Assembly: GCA_045601405.1 (NCBI GenBank)
Contig: JAZRZO010000066.1
Location: 1 to 64,000 of the forward strand
Length of the DNA stretch: 64,000 nucleotides
DNA from: RGIG5612 sp045601405
GTDB lineage: Bacteria; Bacillota; Clostridia; Lachnospirales; Lachnospiraceae
Direction: 5' to 3'
A program made the position numbers and the translations under genes. The notes under the pieces were generated by a model, which was given only the letters and a program-made list of their open reading frames with translations, was not told the origin of the DNA and searched no databases. Shown one piece after another: positions 15,020-24,084 of this stretch (positions are counted from its first letter, which is position 1; every line of letters begins with the position of its first letter).

Positions 15020-18000
15020 TCAATTTTTTTTCAGATTCTTCTTTGCAGTTGCAAGCATAAGTTTGATCCTGTTAAGCTGGTTGACATCCGAAGCGCCGGG
15101 GTCATAATCTATTGCCACGATATTCGCATCCGGGTTATTGTTCCTGATGGATTTTATAACGCCTTTTCCAACAACATGATTGGGAAGACAGCCAAAGGGC
15201 TGTACGCAGATAATATTGGGAACACCGCTGTGGATCAGATCCATCATCTCACCGGTCAGGAACCATCCTTCGCCTGTCTGGTTTCCGAGAGAGACATAAT
15301 CCTTAGCAAGACCGGCTGTATATTCTATCTCCACCGATGGTACGAAGTGCTTGCTTTTCCTCAACTCTATATTAGCCTGTTTTCGCAAATATTCGATAAA
15401 TCTTATCCCGAGAGTCGCGATCATTGATTTATGCAGACCATCGCTGTAGTTGTCCACCTTGAAATATGAATTATAAAGACTGTAAAGGAGGAAATCAATA
15501 AGATCAGGCGTAACGGCCTCGGCGCCCTCCTTTTCCAGAAGTGTTACTATATCTTTGTTTGCCATCGGCATATATTTCACAAGTATCTCGCCGACGATAC
15601 CTACACGCGGCTTAATGATGCTCTTGCGCGGCAACTCGTCAAAATCTTTTACTATGCCTTTGATGAGCTTTTTAACTGCCTGTCTGGAAAATGAAGTGTT
15701 TTCAATAGAATCCTTTACCAGTTTATTCCATTTTTCATACAATCCGTCAGCGCTGCCGGGTATATCCTCATATGGTCTTGTGGCATAAAGAACTTTCATA
15801 AGAACATCCCCAACAACTACAGCGTAAAGCGCTCTGCGAAAAAGCGCGGGAGTGACCTTGAAACCGGAATTTTTTTCAAGCCCGATGCTTAAGGATATTA
15901 CCGGTATATGCTCCATGCCGGCTTTCTTCAGAGCCCTTCTTATAAACCCTATGTAGTTTGAAGCACGGCAGCCTCCGCCGGTCTGAGTGATAAGTACAGC
16001 AGTTTTGTCCAGGTCGTACTTGCCGCTGTTTAAGGCATCCATCATCTGTCCGACAACGATGATGGACGGATAGCAGGCATCGTTATTAACGTATTTAAGG
16101 CCGGAGTCCACCGCGCTTTTGTTGTCATTATCAAGGATAACAAAATTATATCCCTCTTTGCCAAAGGCCGACTGCAGCAGATCAAAATGTATAGGAGCCA
16201 TCTGAGGCGCGAGAATCGTATATTCGGGACGCATCTCCTCCGTGAACTCTACACGGTCTATAGCTGAAGATACGATCTTCCTCTTTTCAGAAGCTCTGCT
16301 CTTTGCCCTGAGGGCAGAGAGCAGTGAACGGATCCGTATGCGGGCAGCGCCTAAATTGCTGACCTCATCTATTTTCAGTACAGTGTATATCTTCCCGGAA
16401 TCGGAAAGGATGTCATTTGCGCAGTCAGTTGTAACAGCGTCCAATCCGCAGCCGAATGAGTTAAGTTGAACAAGGTTCAGGTCATCCCTTGTTTTGACAA
16501 AATTGGCAGCCTTGTAGAGCCTTGAATGGTACATCCACTGATCCATTACTATAAGAGGACGCTCAACCCTGCCGAGGTGCGACACGGAATCCTCCGTAAG
16601 CACAGCAACCTCATAAGATGTGATGAGCTCCGGTATTCCGTGGTGTATCTCGGGATCGATGTGATACGGACGGCCTGCAAGGACAATTCCCTGGTGACCT
16701 GTCTCTTCCATCCATTTAAGTACCTCCTCGCCCTTGTCCTCTATAAGCTTTTTGCATTTAAGCAGTTCATCCCAGCCTTTTTTTGCCGCAGAGATCACTT
16801 CAGGGGCGGAGAAGCCGTGATCAGGACTTACGAAAACCCTGAGAAGCCCTTCGGTGAATATCCTGTAATCTGTCATTGCGAAGAAGGGGTGCTCGAAACG
16901 GATGTTTTTAAGCTCAAGATCCTCTACGTTATTTTTTATGTTTTCCGGATAGCTTGTAACTATAGGACAGTTATAATTGTTGTTGGATTCCGGCGTTTCG
17001 TTTCTTTCATATGCTATGGAAGGATAAAATATATAATCTACGCCGTGATCGATAAGCCACTGCACATGGCCATGAGCCAGCTTTGCAGGATAACATTCTG
17101 ATTCGCTCGGTATTGACTCTATGCCAAGTTCATATATTTTTCTTTCAGACGGCGGAGAGAGCACAACCCTGTATTTGAGCTCCTTGAAGAAGGTGGCCCA
17201 GAACGGAAAGTTCTCATACATATTAAGAACTCTCGGTATGCCCACAACGCCGTTTTCTGCTTCGTCCTCACTTAGAGGATGGTAATTGAATATTATATCG
17301 TTCTTGAATTTATAGAGATTCGGAACGGTATCATCCTTCTTTTCCATGCCGAGGCCTTTTTCACACCTGTTTCCGGAAATGAATTTTCTTCCTCCGGAGA
17401 AATTATTGATTGTCAGGAGACAGTGGTTTGAACAGCCCTGGCATCTTGCCAGCGTGGTCCTGAATTCAAGTGAGCTGATGTCATCAAATGACAGGGTTGT
17501 TGTTGCCGGAGCGCTGCCGTCATCAGCAGTCTTTTCCGCGTATCTTTCCCTTGCAATCAGAGCCGCGCCGAAGGCGCCCATGATACCTGCGATATCGGGG
17601 CGTATGACCTCTCTCCCGGTTATAGATTCGAAGGCTCTCAATATGGCGTCATTGTAAAAGGTTCCGCCCTGAACAACGATCTTTTCCCCAAGCTCAGTGG
17701 GATCAACTATCTTTATAACTTTATAAAGAGCATTTTTGATAACGGAGTAGCTTAAGCCGGCGGAGATATCAGCAACCTCAGCGCCTTCCTTTTGCGCCTG
17801 CTTGACATTTGAGTTCATAAATACAGTGCACCTGGTTCCGAGGTCAGTGGGACTTTTTGCGAAAAGGGCAGCCTTCGCAAAATCCTGTACTGTGTAGTTC
17901 ATTGAAGTTGCAAAATTTTCTATGAAAGATCCGCAGCCGGAAGAGCATGCCTCGTTAAGAAGCACATTATCTATGGCTTCGTTTTTTATCCTGATATATT

Positions 18001-19276
18001 TCATGTCCTGCCCGCCAATGTCAACTATACAGTCAACTTCAGGCTCGAAAAAACGTGCCGCATAATAATGGGCAACGGTCTCAACCTCGCCTTCATCGAG
18101 CATCAGCGCTGCCTTCAGCAGTGCTTCGCCATATCCGGTGGAGCAGGAATAAACTATCCCGGAATCATGCGGCAGAACTTCTCTCAGCTCCGCCATCGCC
18201 CTTTTTGCAGTCTCGATCGGACTTCCGTTATTATTGCTGTAAAATGACCAGAGCAGTGTACCTGATGTATCAACCAGAGCAATCTTTGTAGTTGTGGAGC
18301 CCGCATCTATTCCGAGAAAGCAGTCACCGTGCCAGGAGGATATATCACCCTTCTTTACAGTGGCTTTTATATGCCTCGACTCAAATTCTCTGTAATCATC
18401 ATAAGATGAAAAAAGAGGATTCATACGGCTTATTTCGTTTGTCATCTTTATGCCGTTCTTAAGATTGTCATACAGCTTTTCAGAGCTGATAGTATACTCC
18501 TCTTCGTAGTTCATCGCGGAACCTATGGCAGCAAAAAGATGCGAGTTGTCCGGATGTATGATAGCCTCACCTTCGAGTTTAAGCGTCCTGATAAAAGCGC
18601 CTCGAAGCTGGTCAAGGAAATGCAGAGGACCTCCGAGAAAAGCAACGTTTCCCCTGATAGGCTTGCCGCATGCAAGCCCGGAAATTGTCTGATTTACAAC
18701 TGCCTGAAAGATCGAAGCGGCAAGGTCTTCCCTCGTAGCGCCCTCGTTGATGAGGGGCTGTATATCTGTTTTGGCAAAAACGCCGCATCTTGCCGCGATC
18801 GGATAGATCGTTTTATAGCTTTTTGCATATTCATTAAGTCCCGGAGCATCTGTCTGTAAAAGATCAGCCATCTGATCGATGAAGGAGCCGGTTCCGCCGG
18901 CGCATATTCCGTTCATCCGCTGCTCGATGCCGTTTGTGAAATAGATTATCTTAGCATCCTCACCACCCAGTTCTATTGCAACATCTGTGTGGGGGGCGTA
19001 GCTTTGAAGGGCTGTGGAAACCGCCACCACCTCCTGCACGAAGGGGACATCCAGATGTTTTGACAGCTGAAGTCCTCCGGACCCTGTTATGACCGGTGCA
19101 AGGGTGATGCAGCCGAGTTTATCATTTACATCAAGGATAAGTTCAGCAAGAGTTTCCTGAATACTTGCATAATGCCTTCTGTAATCAGAAAAGATAATAT
19201 TATCGGAAAGGTCAAGTATTGCGACCTTAACAGTGGTTGAGCCAATGTCGATGCCAAGTTTAAGAATGTCAGTCAT
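15020..19276 (-). CDS. Giant acyl-CoA dehydratase activase-like protein (HgdC + DUF2229 + HgdB-like)
   Basis: 1418 residues. Two ASKHA ATPase domains in tandem: the first begins LGIDIGSTTVKVAILD near residue 7 with GICAGGTGSFIDQMA; the second begins FLGIDAGSTTTKIALVD near 323 with NEACSSGCGSFIENFA, whose Cys would share a [4Fe-4S] cluster across a dimer. A Cys-rich DUF2229 follows (CQGCSNHC, about 635), then a HgdA/HgdB-like half (QTGGGCRASNYIGFIRRAL). Activases of this family power low-potential electron transfer to 2-hydroxyacyl-CoA or benzoyl-CoA reductases; the large fused form is common in Clostridia but its substrate is unknown. GAGGATGAA precedes ATG 19276, with a TATAAA -10 further up. 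It ends 3 bp from the convergent ung. Confidence 0.88.
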   Translation of the reverse strand: MTDILKLGIDIGSTTVKVAILDLSDNIIFSDYRRHYASIQETLAELILDVNDKLGCITLAPVITGSGGLQLSKHLDVPFVQEVVAVSTALQSYAPHTDVAIELGGEDAKIIYFTNGIEQRMNGICAGGTGSFIDQMADLLQTDAPGLNEYAKSYKTIYPIAARCGVFAKTDIQPLINEGATREDLAASIFQAVVNQTISGLACGKPIRGNVAFLGGPLHFLDQLRGAFIRTLKLEGEAIIHPDNSHLFAAIGSAMNYEEEYTISSEKLYDNLKNGIKMTNEISRMNPLFSSYDDYREFESRHIKATVKKGDISSWHGDCFLGIDAGSTTTKIALVDTSGTLLWSFYSNNNGSPIETAKRAMAELREVLPHDSGIVYSCSTGYGEALLKAALMLDEGEVETVAHYYAARFFEPEVDCIVDIGGQDMKYIRIKNEAIDNVLLNEACSSGCGSFIENFATSMNYTVQDFAKAALFAKSPTDLGTRCTVFMNSNVKQAQKEGAEVADISAGLSYSVIKNALYKVIKIVDPTELGEKIVVQGGTFYNDAILRAFESITGREVIRPDIAGIMGAFGAALIARERYAEKTADDGSAPATTTLSFDDISSLEFRTTLARCQGCSNHCLLTINNFSGGRKFISGNRCEKGLGMEKKDDTVPNLYKFKNDIIFNYHPLSEDEAENGVVGIPRVLNMYENFPFWATFFKELKYRVVLSPPSERKIYELGIESIPSESECYPAKLAHGHVQWLIDHGVDYIFYPSIAYERNETPESNNNYNCPIVTSYPENIKNNVEDLELKNIRFEHPFFAMTDYRIFTEGLLRVFVSPDHGFSAPEVISAAKKGWDELLKCKKLIEDKGEEVLKWMEETGHQGIVLAGRPYHIDPEIHHGIPELITSYEVAVLTEDSVSHLGRVERPLIVMDQWMYHSRLYKAANFVKTRDDLNLVQLNSFGCGLDAVTTDCANDILSDSGKIYTVLKIDEVSNLGAARIRIRSLLSALRAKSRASEKRKIVSSAIDRVEFTEEMRPEYTILAPQMAPIHFDLLQSAFGKEGYNFVILDNDNKSAVDSGLKYVNNDACYPSIIVVGQMMDALNSGKYDLDKTAVLITQTGGGCRASNYIGFIRRALKKAGMEHIPVISLSIGLEKNSGFKVTPALFRRALYAVVVGDVLMKVLYATRPYEDIPGSADGLYEKWNKLVKDSIENTSFSRQAVKKLIKGIVKDFDELPRKSIIKPRVGIVGEILVKYMPMANKDIVTLLEKEGAEAVTPDLIDFLLYSLYNSYFKVDNYSDGLHKSMIATLGIRFIEYLRKQANIELRKSKHFVPSVEIEYTAGLAKDYVSLGNQTGEGWFLTGEMMDLIHSGVPNIICVQPFGCLPNHVVGKGVIKSIRNNNPDANIVAIDYDPGASDVNQLNRIKLMLATAKKNLKKN

Positions 19277-19410
19277 TTCATCCTCGTTTTCTTTCTCACT
19301 AAAGTGCCTAAAAAGCCAAAGAACATTTTATACCAAACACAGGCAAAAAGAAAGCGCGGAGTGTGCAGGGCTTTGTGAAAGCTTTGTGAAGGGTTGTTTA
19401 AAGCTGATAA

Positions 19411-19439
19411 TTGAAACAAGGGCGCTGCTGTGATATAAT
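19411..19439 (+). promoter_or_regulatory. Promoter of the rhomboid-like gene, leaderless arrangement
   Basis: TTGAAA (19411-19416) and TATAAT (19434-19439) with 17 bp spacing. The ATG at 19447 is 8 bp after the -10, about where transcription should start, and there is no Shine-Dalgarno. Confidence 0.65.
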
Positions 19440-19446
19440 CGCGGAC

Positions 19447-20406
19447 ATGTTAGATAAACTTGAGAAAAAGATAGGCAGATACGCGATAAAAAATCTCATC
19501 TTTTACGTTCTGGGCGGTTATGTTATCGGATACATCCTTTTTCTTACGGATTCCAGTCTGCATCTTTATAACTACATAACCCTTGAACCCACACTTGTTA
19601 TGCAGGGGCAGGTGTGGCGCTTATTTACCTGGGTGCTTACTATCCCTCAGGGTCTGAGCATCTTTATTATTTTCATGTTCCTGCTATATTATTTTATAGG
19701 CAGATCACTTGAGCAGTATTTGGGCGCATTCAAATACAATATATATATCTTTTCCGGCTGGTTTTTTATGACACTTGGCGCAATGATCGTTTACTGGGTC
19801 ACATCGGCTGTAAATGGAGCGGACGGCGCGATCTCAATGAACGTGAGCACATATTATATAAACCTTGCCTCGTTTCTTGCCTTCGCGGTTATCTATCCTG
19901 ATGTGAAGGTTTATTTCTTCGGAATACTGCCGGTCAAGATAAAATATCTTGCCTGGATAGATGTGGGGTATCTTGCTCTTAAGATAATAAGCGGTATAAT
20001 ATCGCTTTTCGCGCTTCCCGGAGAAGCAATGCAGAGTGTTCTTATACAGCTGGGGATAACGCCGGGGTTCGCAAGACTACAGATCATCACGGAGATATTC
20101 TCCATACTTGTATCACTGCTGAACTTCCTGATATTCTTCCTAAGCACCAGGAACATGAAACGCTTTACTCCGAAGGAGATCCACAGGAGAGCGGAGTACA
20201 AGAGATCGGTCCGCCGGGGAATGGAGGAAAATAAGGCAGGTGCCACAGGCCCTTATGTGGCTGATGGCGTGATACTGCACAGATGCGCGGTGTGCGGCAG
20301 GACCAGCAGTTCCAATCCTGAGCTTACTTTCAGGTATTGTTCGAAGTGCAGCGGGAATCATGAATATTGTCAGGATCATATCTTTACGCATCAGCATGTC
20401 CAATAA
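19447..20406 (+). CDS. Rhomboid-fold membrane protein lacking the protease motif, with zinc-ribbon tail
   Basis: 319 residues. Six or so hydrophobic segments in residues 15-240, with a rhomboid/derlin-like layout (EPTLVMQGQVWRLFTWVLT, then YYFIGRSLEQYLGAFKYNIY). The active-site GxSG of rhomboid proteases is absent; the matching region reads ISMNVSTYYINLASFLAFAV. A soluble tail from about residue 243 contains CAVCGRTSSS and YCSKCSGNHEYCQDH, a probable zinc ribbon. A non-catalytic role such as holding or handling membrane clients is inferred. ATG 19447 was preferred to an upstream in-frame ATG at 19411 because the latter overlaps the -35 box. Confidence 0.75.
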   Translation: MLDKLEKKIGRYAIKNLIFYVLGGYVIGYILFLTDSSLHLYNYITLEPTLVMQGQVWRLFTWVLTIPQGLSIFIIFMFLLYYFIGRSLEQYLGAFKYNIYIFSGWFFMTLGAMIVYWVTSAVNGADGAISMNVSTYYINLASFLAFAVIYPDVKVYFFGILPVKIKYLAWIDVGYLALKIISGIISLFALPGEAMQSVLIQLGITPGFARLQIITEIFSILVSLLNFLIFFLSTRNMKRFTPKEIHRRAEYKRSVRRGMEENKAGATGPYVADGVILHRCAVCGRTSSSNPELTFRYCSKCSGNHEYCQDHIFTHQHVQ

Positions 20407-20433
20407 AAGGCCGTGCCCGGTCAGACCTGAAAT

Positions 20434-21039
20434 ATGGATATAAAGGTGAACTATCATAAGGAACTGGAAAAGCTTATAGCTGATGTTCAGGCAGAGGGCA
20501 GAAAGCCTGCGCTGCTGCTTCACAGCTGCTGCGGACCATGCAGCTCATATGTGTTGGAATATCTGAAAGGTCACTTTGATATAACGATCCTTTTTTATAA
20601 CCCGAACATCTATCCGGAAGAGGAGTTCCTGCTAAGACTGAATGAGCAGAAACGCCTTGTCGAAGAGGCATATGATAATAAGATCGCGATACTCGTTCCC
20701 GGGTATGATCATTCGGAATTCACTAAGGCGGCGGCCGGATATGAAAAAGAAATGGAAGGCGGTAAACGCTGCGAAAAATGCTTCGAACTAAGACTTGGGA
20801 AAACAAAGGAGATAGCCCAAAGGGAAGGTTTTGACTATTTCGGAACAACACTGACTGTAAGCCCGCACAAAAATGCAGCGCTCATTAACAGGGTCGGAAG
20901 CAGAGCAGCAGATGGCGCCGGTGTAATGTGGCTTTATTCAGATTTTAAAAAGAATAACGGTTATCTCAGATCCATAGAATTATCCGGTGAATATAAATTA
21001 TACAGGCAGAGATACTGCGGTTGTGAATTTTCGTTATAA
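20434..21039 (+). CDS. queH: Epoxyqueuosine reductase QueH
   Basis: 201 residues. Reduces epoxyqueuosine to queuosine in tRNA, the QueG-independent enzyme. Conserved Cys pairs are visible in LHSCCGPCSSYVLEYL near residue 27 and GKRCEKCFELRL near 110, which bind an iron-sulfur cluster, plus FYNPNIYPEEEF and GTTLTVSPHKN. It follows the rhomboid-like gene by 27 bp on the same strand. Other queuosine genes are not in the window. Confidence 0.92.
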   Translation: MDIKVNYHKELEKLIADVQAEGRKPALLLHSCCGPCSSYVLEYLKGHFDITILFYNPNIYPEEEFLLRLNEQKRLVEEAYDNKIAILVPGYDHSEFTKAAAGYEKEMEGGKRCEKCFELRLGKTKEIAQREGFDYFGTTLTVSPHKNAALINRVGSRAADGAGVMWLYSDFKKNNGYLRSIELSGEYKLYRQRYCGCEFSL

Positions 21040-21195
21040 AAATAACTATCATTCCATGTATTTATAAAAAATGTTAATACGTTCACGAACACAGCAGGCA
21101 GTAGTACAGCGGCTTATCTTTGGCACAAATAATTGCTAAAAATATGAAATTAGTAATAGACATCCTGTGTTCATGTGCTAAAATAAATACAATTC

Positions 21196-21213
21196 TTGTT
21201 AAAAAAATAACGA
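21196..21213. promoter_or_regulatory. Rex-like operator before the crt operon
   Basis: TTGTTAAAAAAATAACGA matches the clostridial Rex consensus TTGTTAAN4TTAACAA at all 7 left-half and 5 of 7 right-half positions. It overlaps the expected -35 region of a promoter whose -10 is TACAAT at 21230-21235, so Rex binding would block RNA polymerase. Rex represses when NADH is low and releases when NADH rises, which fits butyrate formation. Confidence 0.7.
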
Positions 21214-21229
21214 GATGTTTTTATTTCTA

Positions 21230-21235
21230 TACAAT
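21230..21235 (+). promoter_or_regulatory. -10 box of the crt operon promoter
   Basis: TACAAT lies 24 bp before the ATG at 21260, with AGGAGGAG as ribosome binding site at 21245-21252. No good -35 is present; the region is A-rich and overlaps the Rex-like site. Confidence 0.5.
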
Positions 21236-21259
21236 TAATATGTACAGGAGGAGATTGAT

Positions 21260-22036
21260 ATGGGTTTTGTACTTTACGATCAGAAAGATAACATTGCAAT
21301 AGTAACGATCAACAGACCGGAAGCGCTCAATGCGCTGAATTCCGAGGTTCTTAAGGAGATCGAAAGTGTATTTGACGGCATAGATACTGATACAGTACGT
21401 GCGGTTATACTTACAGGCGCAGGCGAGAAATCATTTGTTGCAGGTGCCGATATCGGAGAAATGAGCTCGCTTTCAAAAGCAGAGGGCGAAGCCTTCGGTA
21501 AAACAGGAAACGATGTTTTCCGCAAGATAGAAACCTTTCCTGTTCCGGTCATAGCGGCTGTTAACGGTTTTGCTCTTGGCGGAGGAAACGAACTCGCCAT
21601 GAGCTGCGATATCAGGATATGCTCTGAAAATGCAATGTTCGGACAGCCCGAGGTTGGTCTTGGCATCACTCCCGGATTCGGCGGAACTCAGCGTCTTGCC
21701 CGCCTTATCAGCCCGGGTAAAGCAAAAGAACTTATATATACCGCTACAAATATCAAAGCTCCCGAAGCATTGACGTTAGGGCTTGTAAATGCGGTTTATC
21801 CTATAGAAGAGCTTATGCCGGCAGCTGAGAAGATGGCGTCAAAGATTGCCCGTAACGCCCCGATCGCTGTACGCGCATGCAAGAAGGCCATTGATGACGG
21901 TCTTCAGACAGACATTGATGCAGCCATAGTCATTGAAGAAAAATTATTCGGCGGATGTTTTGAAACTGAAGATCAGATCGAAGGTATGAAAGCATTTCTG
22001 GAAAAAAGGAAAGTAGAAAAGTTTGTTAATAAATAA
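21260..22036 (+). CDS. crt: 3-hydroxybutyryl-CoA dehydratase (crotonase)
   Basis: 258 residues of the enoyl-CoA hydratase/isomerase family; dehydrates 3-hydroxybutyryl-CoA to crotonyl-CoA. The oxyanion hole is formed by GAGEKSFVAGADIGEMSSL and NGFALGGGNELAMSCDIRI, and the catalytic glutamates lie in NELAMSCD and FGQPEVGLGITPGFGGTQRL. First gene of the butyryl-CoA operon, 29 bp before hbd. Rex-like control upstream. Confidence 0.95.
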   Translation: MGFVLYDQKDNIAIVTINRPEALNALNSEVLKEIESVFDGIDTDTVRAVILTGAGEKSFVAGADIGEMSSLSKAEGEAFGKTGNDVFRKIETFPVPVIAAVNGFALGGGNELAMSCDIRICSENAMFGQPEVGLGITPGFGGTQRLARLISPGKAKELIYTATNIKAPEALTLGLVNAVYPIEELMPAAEKMASKIARNAPIAVRACKKAIDDGLQTDIDAAIVIEEKLFGGCFETEDQIEGMKAFLEKRKVEKFVNK

Positions 22037-22065
22037 GTAATCATTCATAAACAGGAGGAAGAAAA

Positions 22066-22905
22066 ATGGTAGTTGGAATCATAGGCGCCGGAACAATGGG
22101 CTCCGGGATCGCACAGGCTTTTGCGAGCTGCGAAGGCTACTCGGTTAAACTTACTGACATCAATGATGAATTTGCCGCAGGCGGCAAAGCAAAGATCGAA
22201 AAAGGTCTTGCAGGCCGTGTGGCAAAAGGCAAAATGGAGCAGGCGACAGCTGACGCTATTCTTGCCAAGATAACAACAGGTACAAAGGATATTTGCACAG
22301 ACTGCGATCTTGTGGTTGAAGCAGCTATCGAGAACATGGAGATCAAAAAGCAGACCTTCAGGGAACTTCAGGATATCGTTCCCAAGGACTGCATTTTTGC
22401 AACTAACACATCTTCACTTTCGGTTACAGAGATAGGAGCAGGTCTTGACAGGCCGATGATCGGAATGCATTTTTTTAATCCGGCTCCCGTAATGAAGCTT
22501 GTTGAGGTTATCGCAGGCGTTAACACTCCGGCTGAAACTGTGGAAAAGATCGTAAAGATCGCTGAAGAGATCGGAAAAACTCCGGTACAGGTTGAAGAAG
22601 GACCGGGCTTTGTGGTTAACAGAGTTCTCATCCCCATGATCAACGAAGCTATCGGGATTTACGCGGAAGGAATCGCAACGGTTGAAGGCATTGATACAGC
22701 AATGAAGCTTGGTGCAAGTCATCCGATGGGACCGCTTGCACTCGGTGATCTTATCGGCCTTGATATCGTTCTTGCGATCATGGACGTAATGTATAATGAA
22801 ACAGGCGATCCCAAATATCGCGCTCATACATTACTTAAAAAAATGGTACGTGGAGGCCTCCTTGGTCAGAAGACCGGAAAAGGTTTCTATGACTATAGTA
22901 AATAA
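22066..22905 (+). CDS. hbd: 3-hydroxybutyryl-CoA dehydrogenase
   Basis: 279 residues. N-terminal Rossmann fold with GIIGAGTMGSGIAQAFA binding NAD(P)H; catalytic His in FFNPAPVMKLVEVI with Glu, and the C-terminal helical domain with GFVVNRVLIPMINEAI. It reduces acetoacetyl-CoA to 3-hydroxybutyryl-CoA. AGGAGG precedes the ATG. The operon order is crt-hbd-bcd-etfB-etfA. Confidence 0.96.
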   Translation: MVVGIIGAGTMGSGIAQAFASCEGYSVKLTDINDEFAAGGKAKIEKGLAGRVAKGKMEQATADAILAKITTGTKDICTDCDLVVEAAIENMEIKKQTFRELQDIVPKDCIFATNTSSLSVTEIGAGLDRPMIGMHFFNPAPVMKLVEVIAGVNTPAETVEKIVKIAEEIGKTPVQVEEGPGFVVNRVLIPMINEAIGIYAEGIATVEGIDTAMKLGASHPMGPLALGDLIGLDIVLAIMDVMYNETGDPKYRAHTLLKKMVRGGLLGQKTGKGFYDYSK

Positions 22906-22927
22906 ATTTTAGGAAGGAAAGGGAAAA

Positions 22928-24067
22928 ATGGATTTTACTTTAGACAAACAGCATGAGATGGCCAGAACTTTATTCCGTGAGTTTGCTCAAAATGAAGTTA
23001 AGCCTCTTGCGCAGGAAATCGACGAGACAGAACGATTCCCCATGGAAACGGTTGAAAAACTCGGCAAATATGGAATGATGGGCGTTCCGATCCCGAGAGA
23101 ATTCGGCGGACAGGGCTGCGATACTCTTACCTATGTTCTTCTTGTTGAAGAGCTTTCAAAGGTATGCGGAACAACAGGCGTTATCGTTTCAGCACACACA
23201 TCACTTTGTGCGGATCCTATCTACAAATTCGGTACAGATGAGCAGAAAGCGAAATATCTTCCGGATCTTGTATCGGGTAAAAAGGTAGGCGCGTTCGGTC
23301 TTACAGAGCCGGGGGCTGGAACTGATGCTTCCGGACAGCAGACAAAGGCAGTCCTTGACGGTGACCACTATGTACTTAACGGTTCGAAGATATTTATCAC
23401 AAACGGCGGCGTAGCGGAGACATTTGTCATCTTTGCCATGACTGATAAATCTTTAGGAACCAAGGGAATAAGCGCTTTTATCGTTGAAAAAGACTTCCCG
23501 GGCTTCTCTGTAGGTACCATTGAAAAGAAGATGGGCATCAGAGCATCATCGACTACAGAGCTAATATTCCAGGACTGCATAGTTCCCAAGGAAAATATGC
23601 TCGGTCAGGAAGGAAAGGGCTTCTCACTTGCCATGAAAACACTTGACGGCGGTCGTATAGGTATCGCGGCTCAGGCGTTAGGCCTTGCAGGCGGTGCGCT
23701 TGATACCACTATCGAATACGTTAAAGAACGTAAGCAGTTCGGAAGACCGATTGCTAAATTCCAGAACACACAGTTTCAGCTTGCTGATATGTACTCAAAG
23801 GTTGAGGCTGCAAGATATCTGGTTTATAAGGCAGCTATCGCGAAGGATACTCAGAAAGTATTCTCACTTGACGCTGCTGTTGCAAAGCTCTTTGCGGCTG
23901 AAGCGGCAATGGAAGTGACAACCAAGGCAGTACAGCTTCACGGCGGATACGGCTACACTCGTGAATATGATGTTGAGCGTATGATGCGTGACGCTAAGAT
24001 CACTGAGATCTATGAAGGAACCAGCGAGGTTCAGAGAATGGTCATCTCGGGAAATATCATGGCATAG
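22928..24067 (+). CDS. bcd: Butyryl-CoA dehydrogenase
   Basis: 379 residues of the acyl-CoA dehydrogenase family with FAD. Motifs are FGLTEPGAGTDASGQQTKA, the FAD-binding KQFGRPIAKFQNTQFQLADM and the catalytic glutamate near EIYEGTSEVQRMVI. Reduces crotonyl-CoA to butyryl-CoA; with EtfAB next door it can bifurcate electrons from NADH to crotonyl-CoA and ferredoxin, conserving energy in butyrate-forming Clostridia. Confidence 0.95.
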   Translation: MDFTLDKQHEMARTLFREFAQNEVKPLAQEIDETERFPMETVEKLGKYGMMGVPIPREFGGQGCDTLTYVLLVEELSKVCGTTGVIVSAHTSLCADPIYKFGTDEQKAKYLPDLVSGKKVGAFGLTEPGAGTDASGQQTKAVLDGDHYVLNGSKIFITNGGVAETFVIFAMTDKSLGTKGISAFIVEKDFPGFSVGTIEKKMGIRASSTTELIFQDCIVPKENMLGQEGKGFSLAMKTLDGGRIGIAAQALGLAGGALDTTIEYVKERKQFGRPIAKFQNTQFQLADMYSKVEAARYLVYKAAIAKDTQKVFSLDAAVAKLFAAEAAMEVTTKAVQLHGGYGYTREYDVERMMRDAKITEIYEGTSEVQRMVISGNIMA

Positions 24068-24084
24068 AAAGGAGCGTGTAAACT

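Noticed and set aside
16526..17101. 191-codon open frame opposite the CoA-dehydratase activase gene
   Set aside because: Antisense shadow of a long conserved gene; no family motif.
21060..21100. GTTC-AC-GAAC palindrome as a LexA box
   Set aside because: The half-sites are in the wrong order for CGAAC-N4-GTTCG.
21120..21302. 60-codon frame before crt
   Set aside because: It overlaps the crt start in another frame, spans the Rex-like site and promoter, and has no ribosome binding site.
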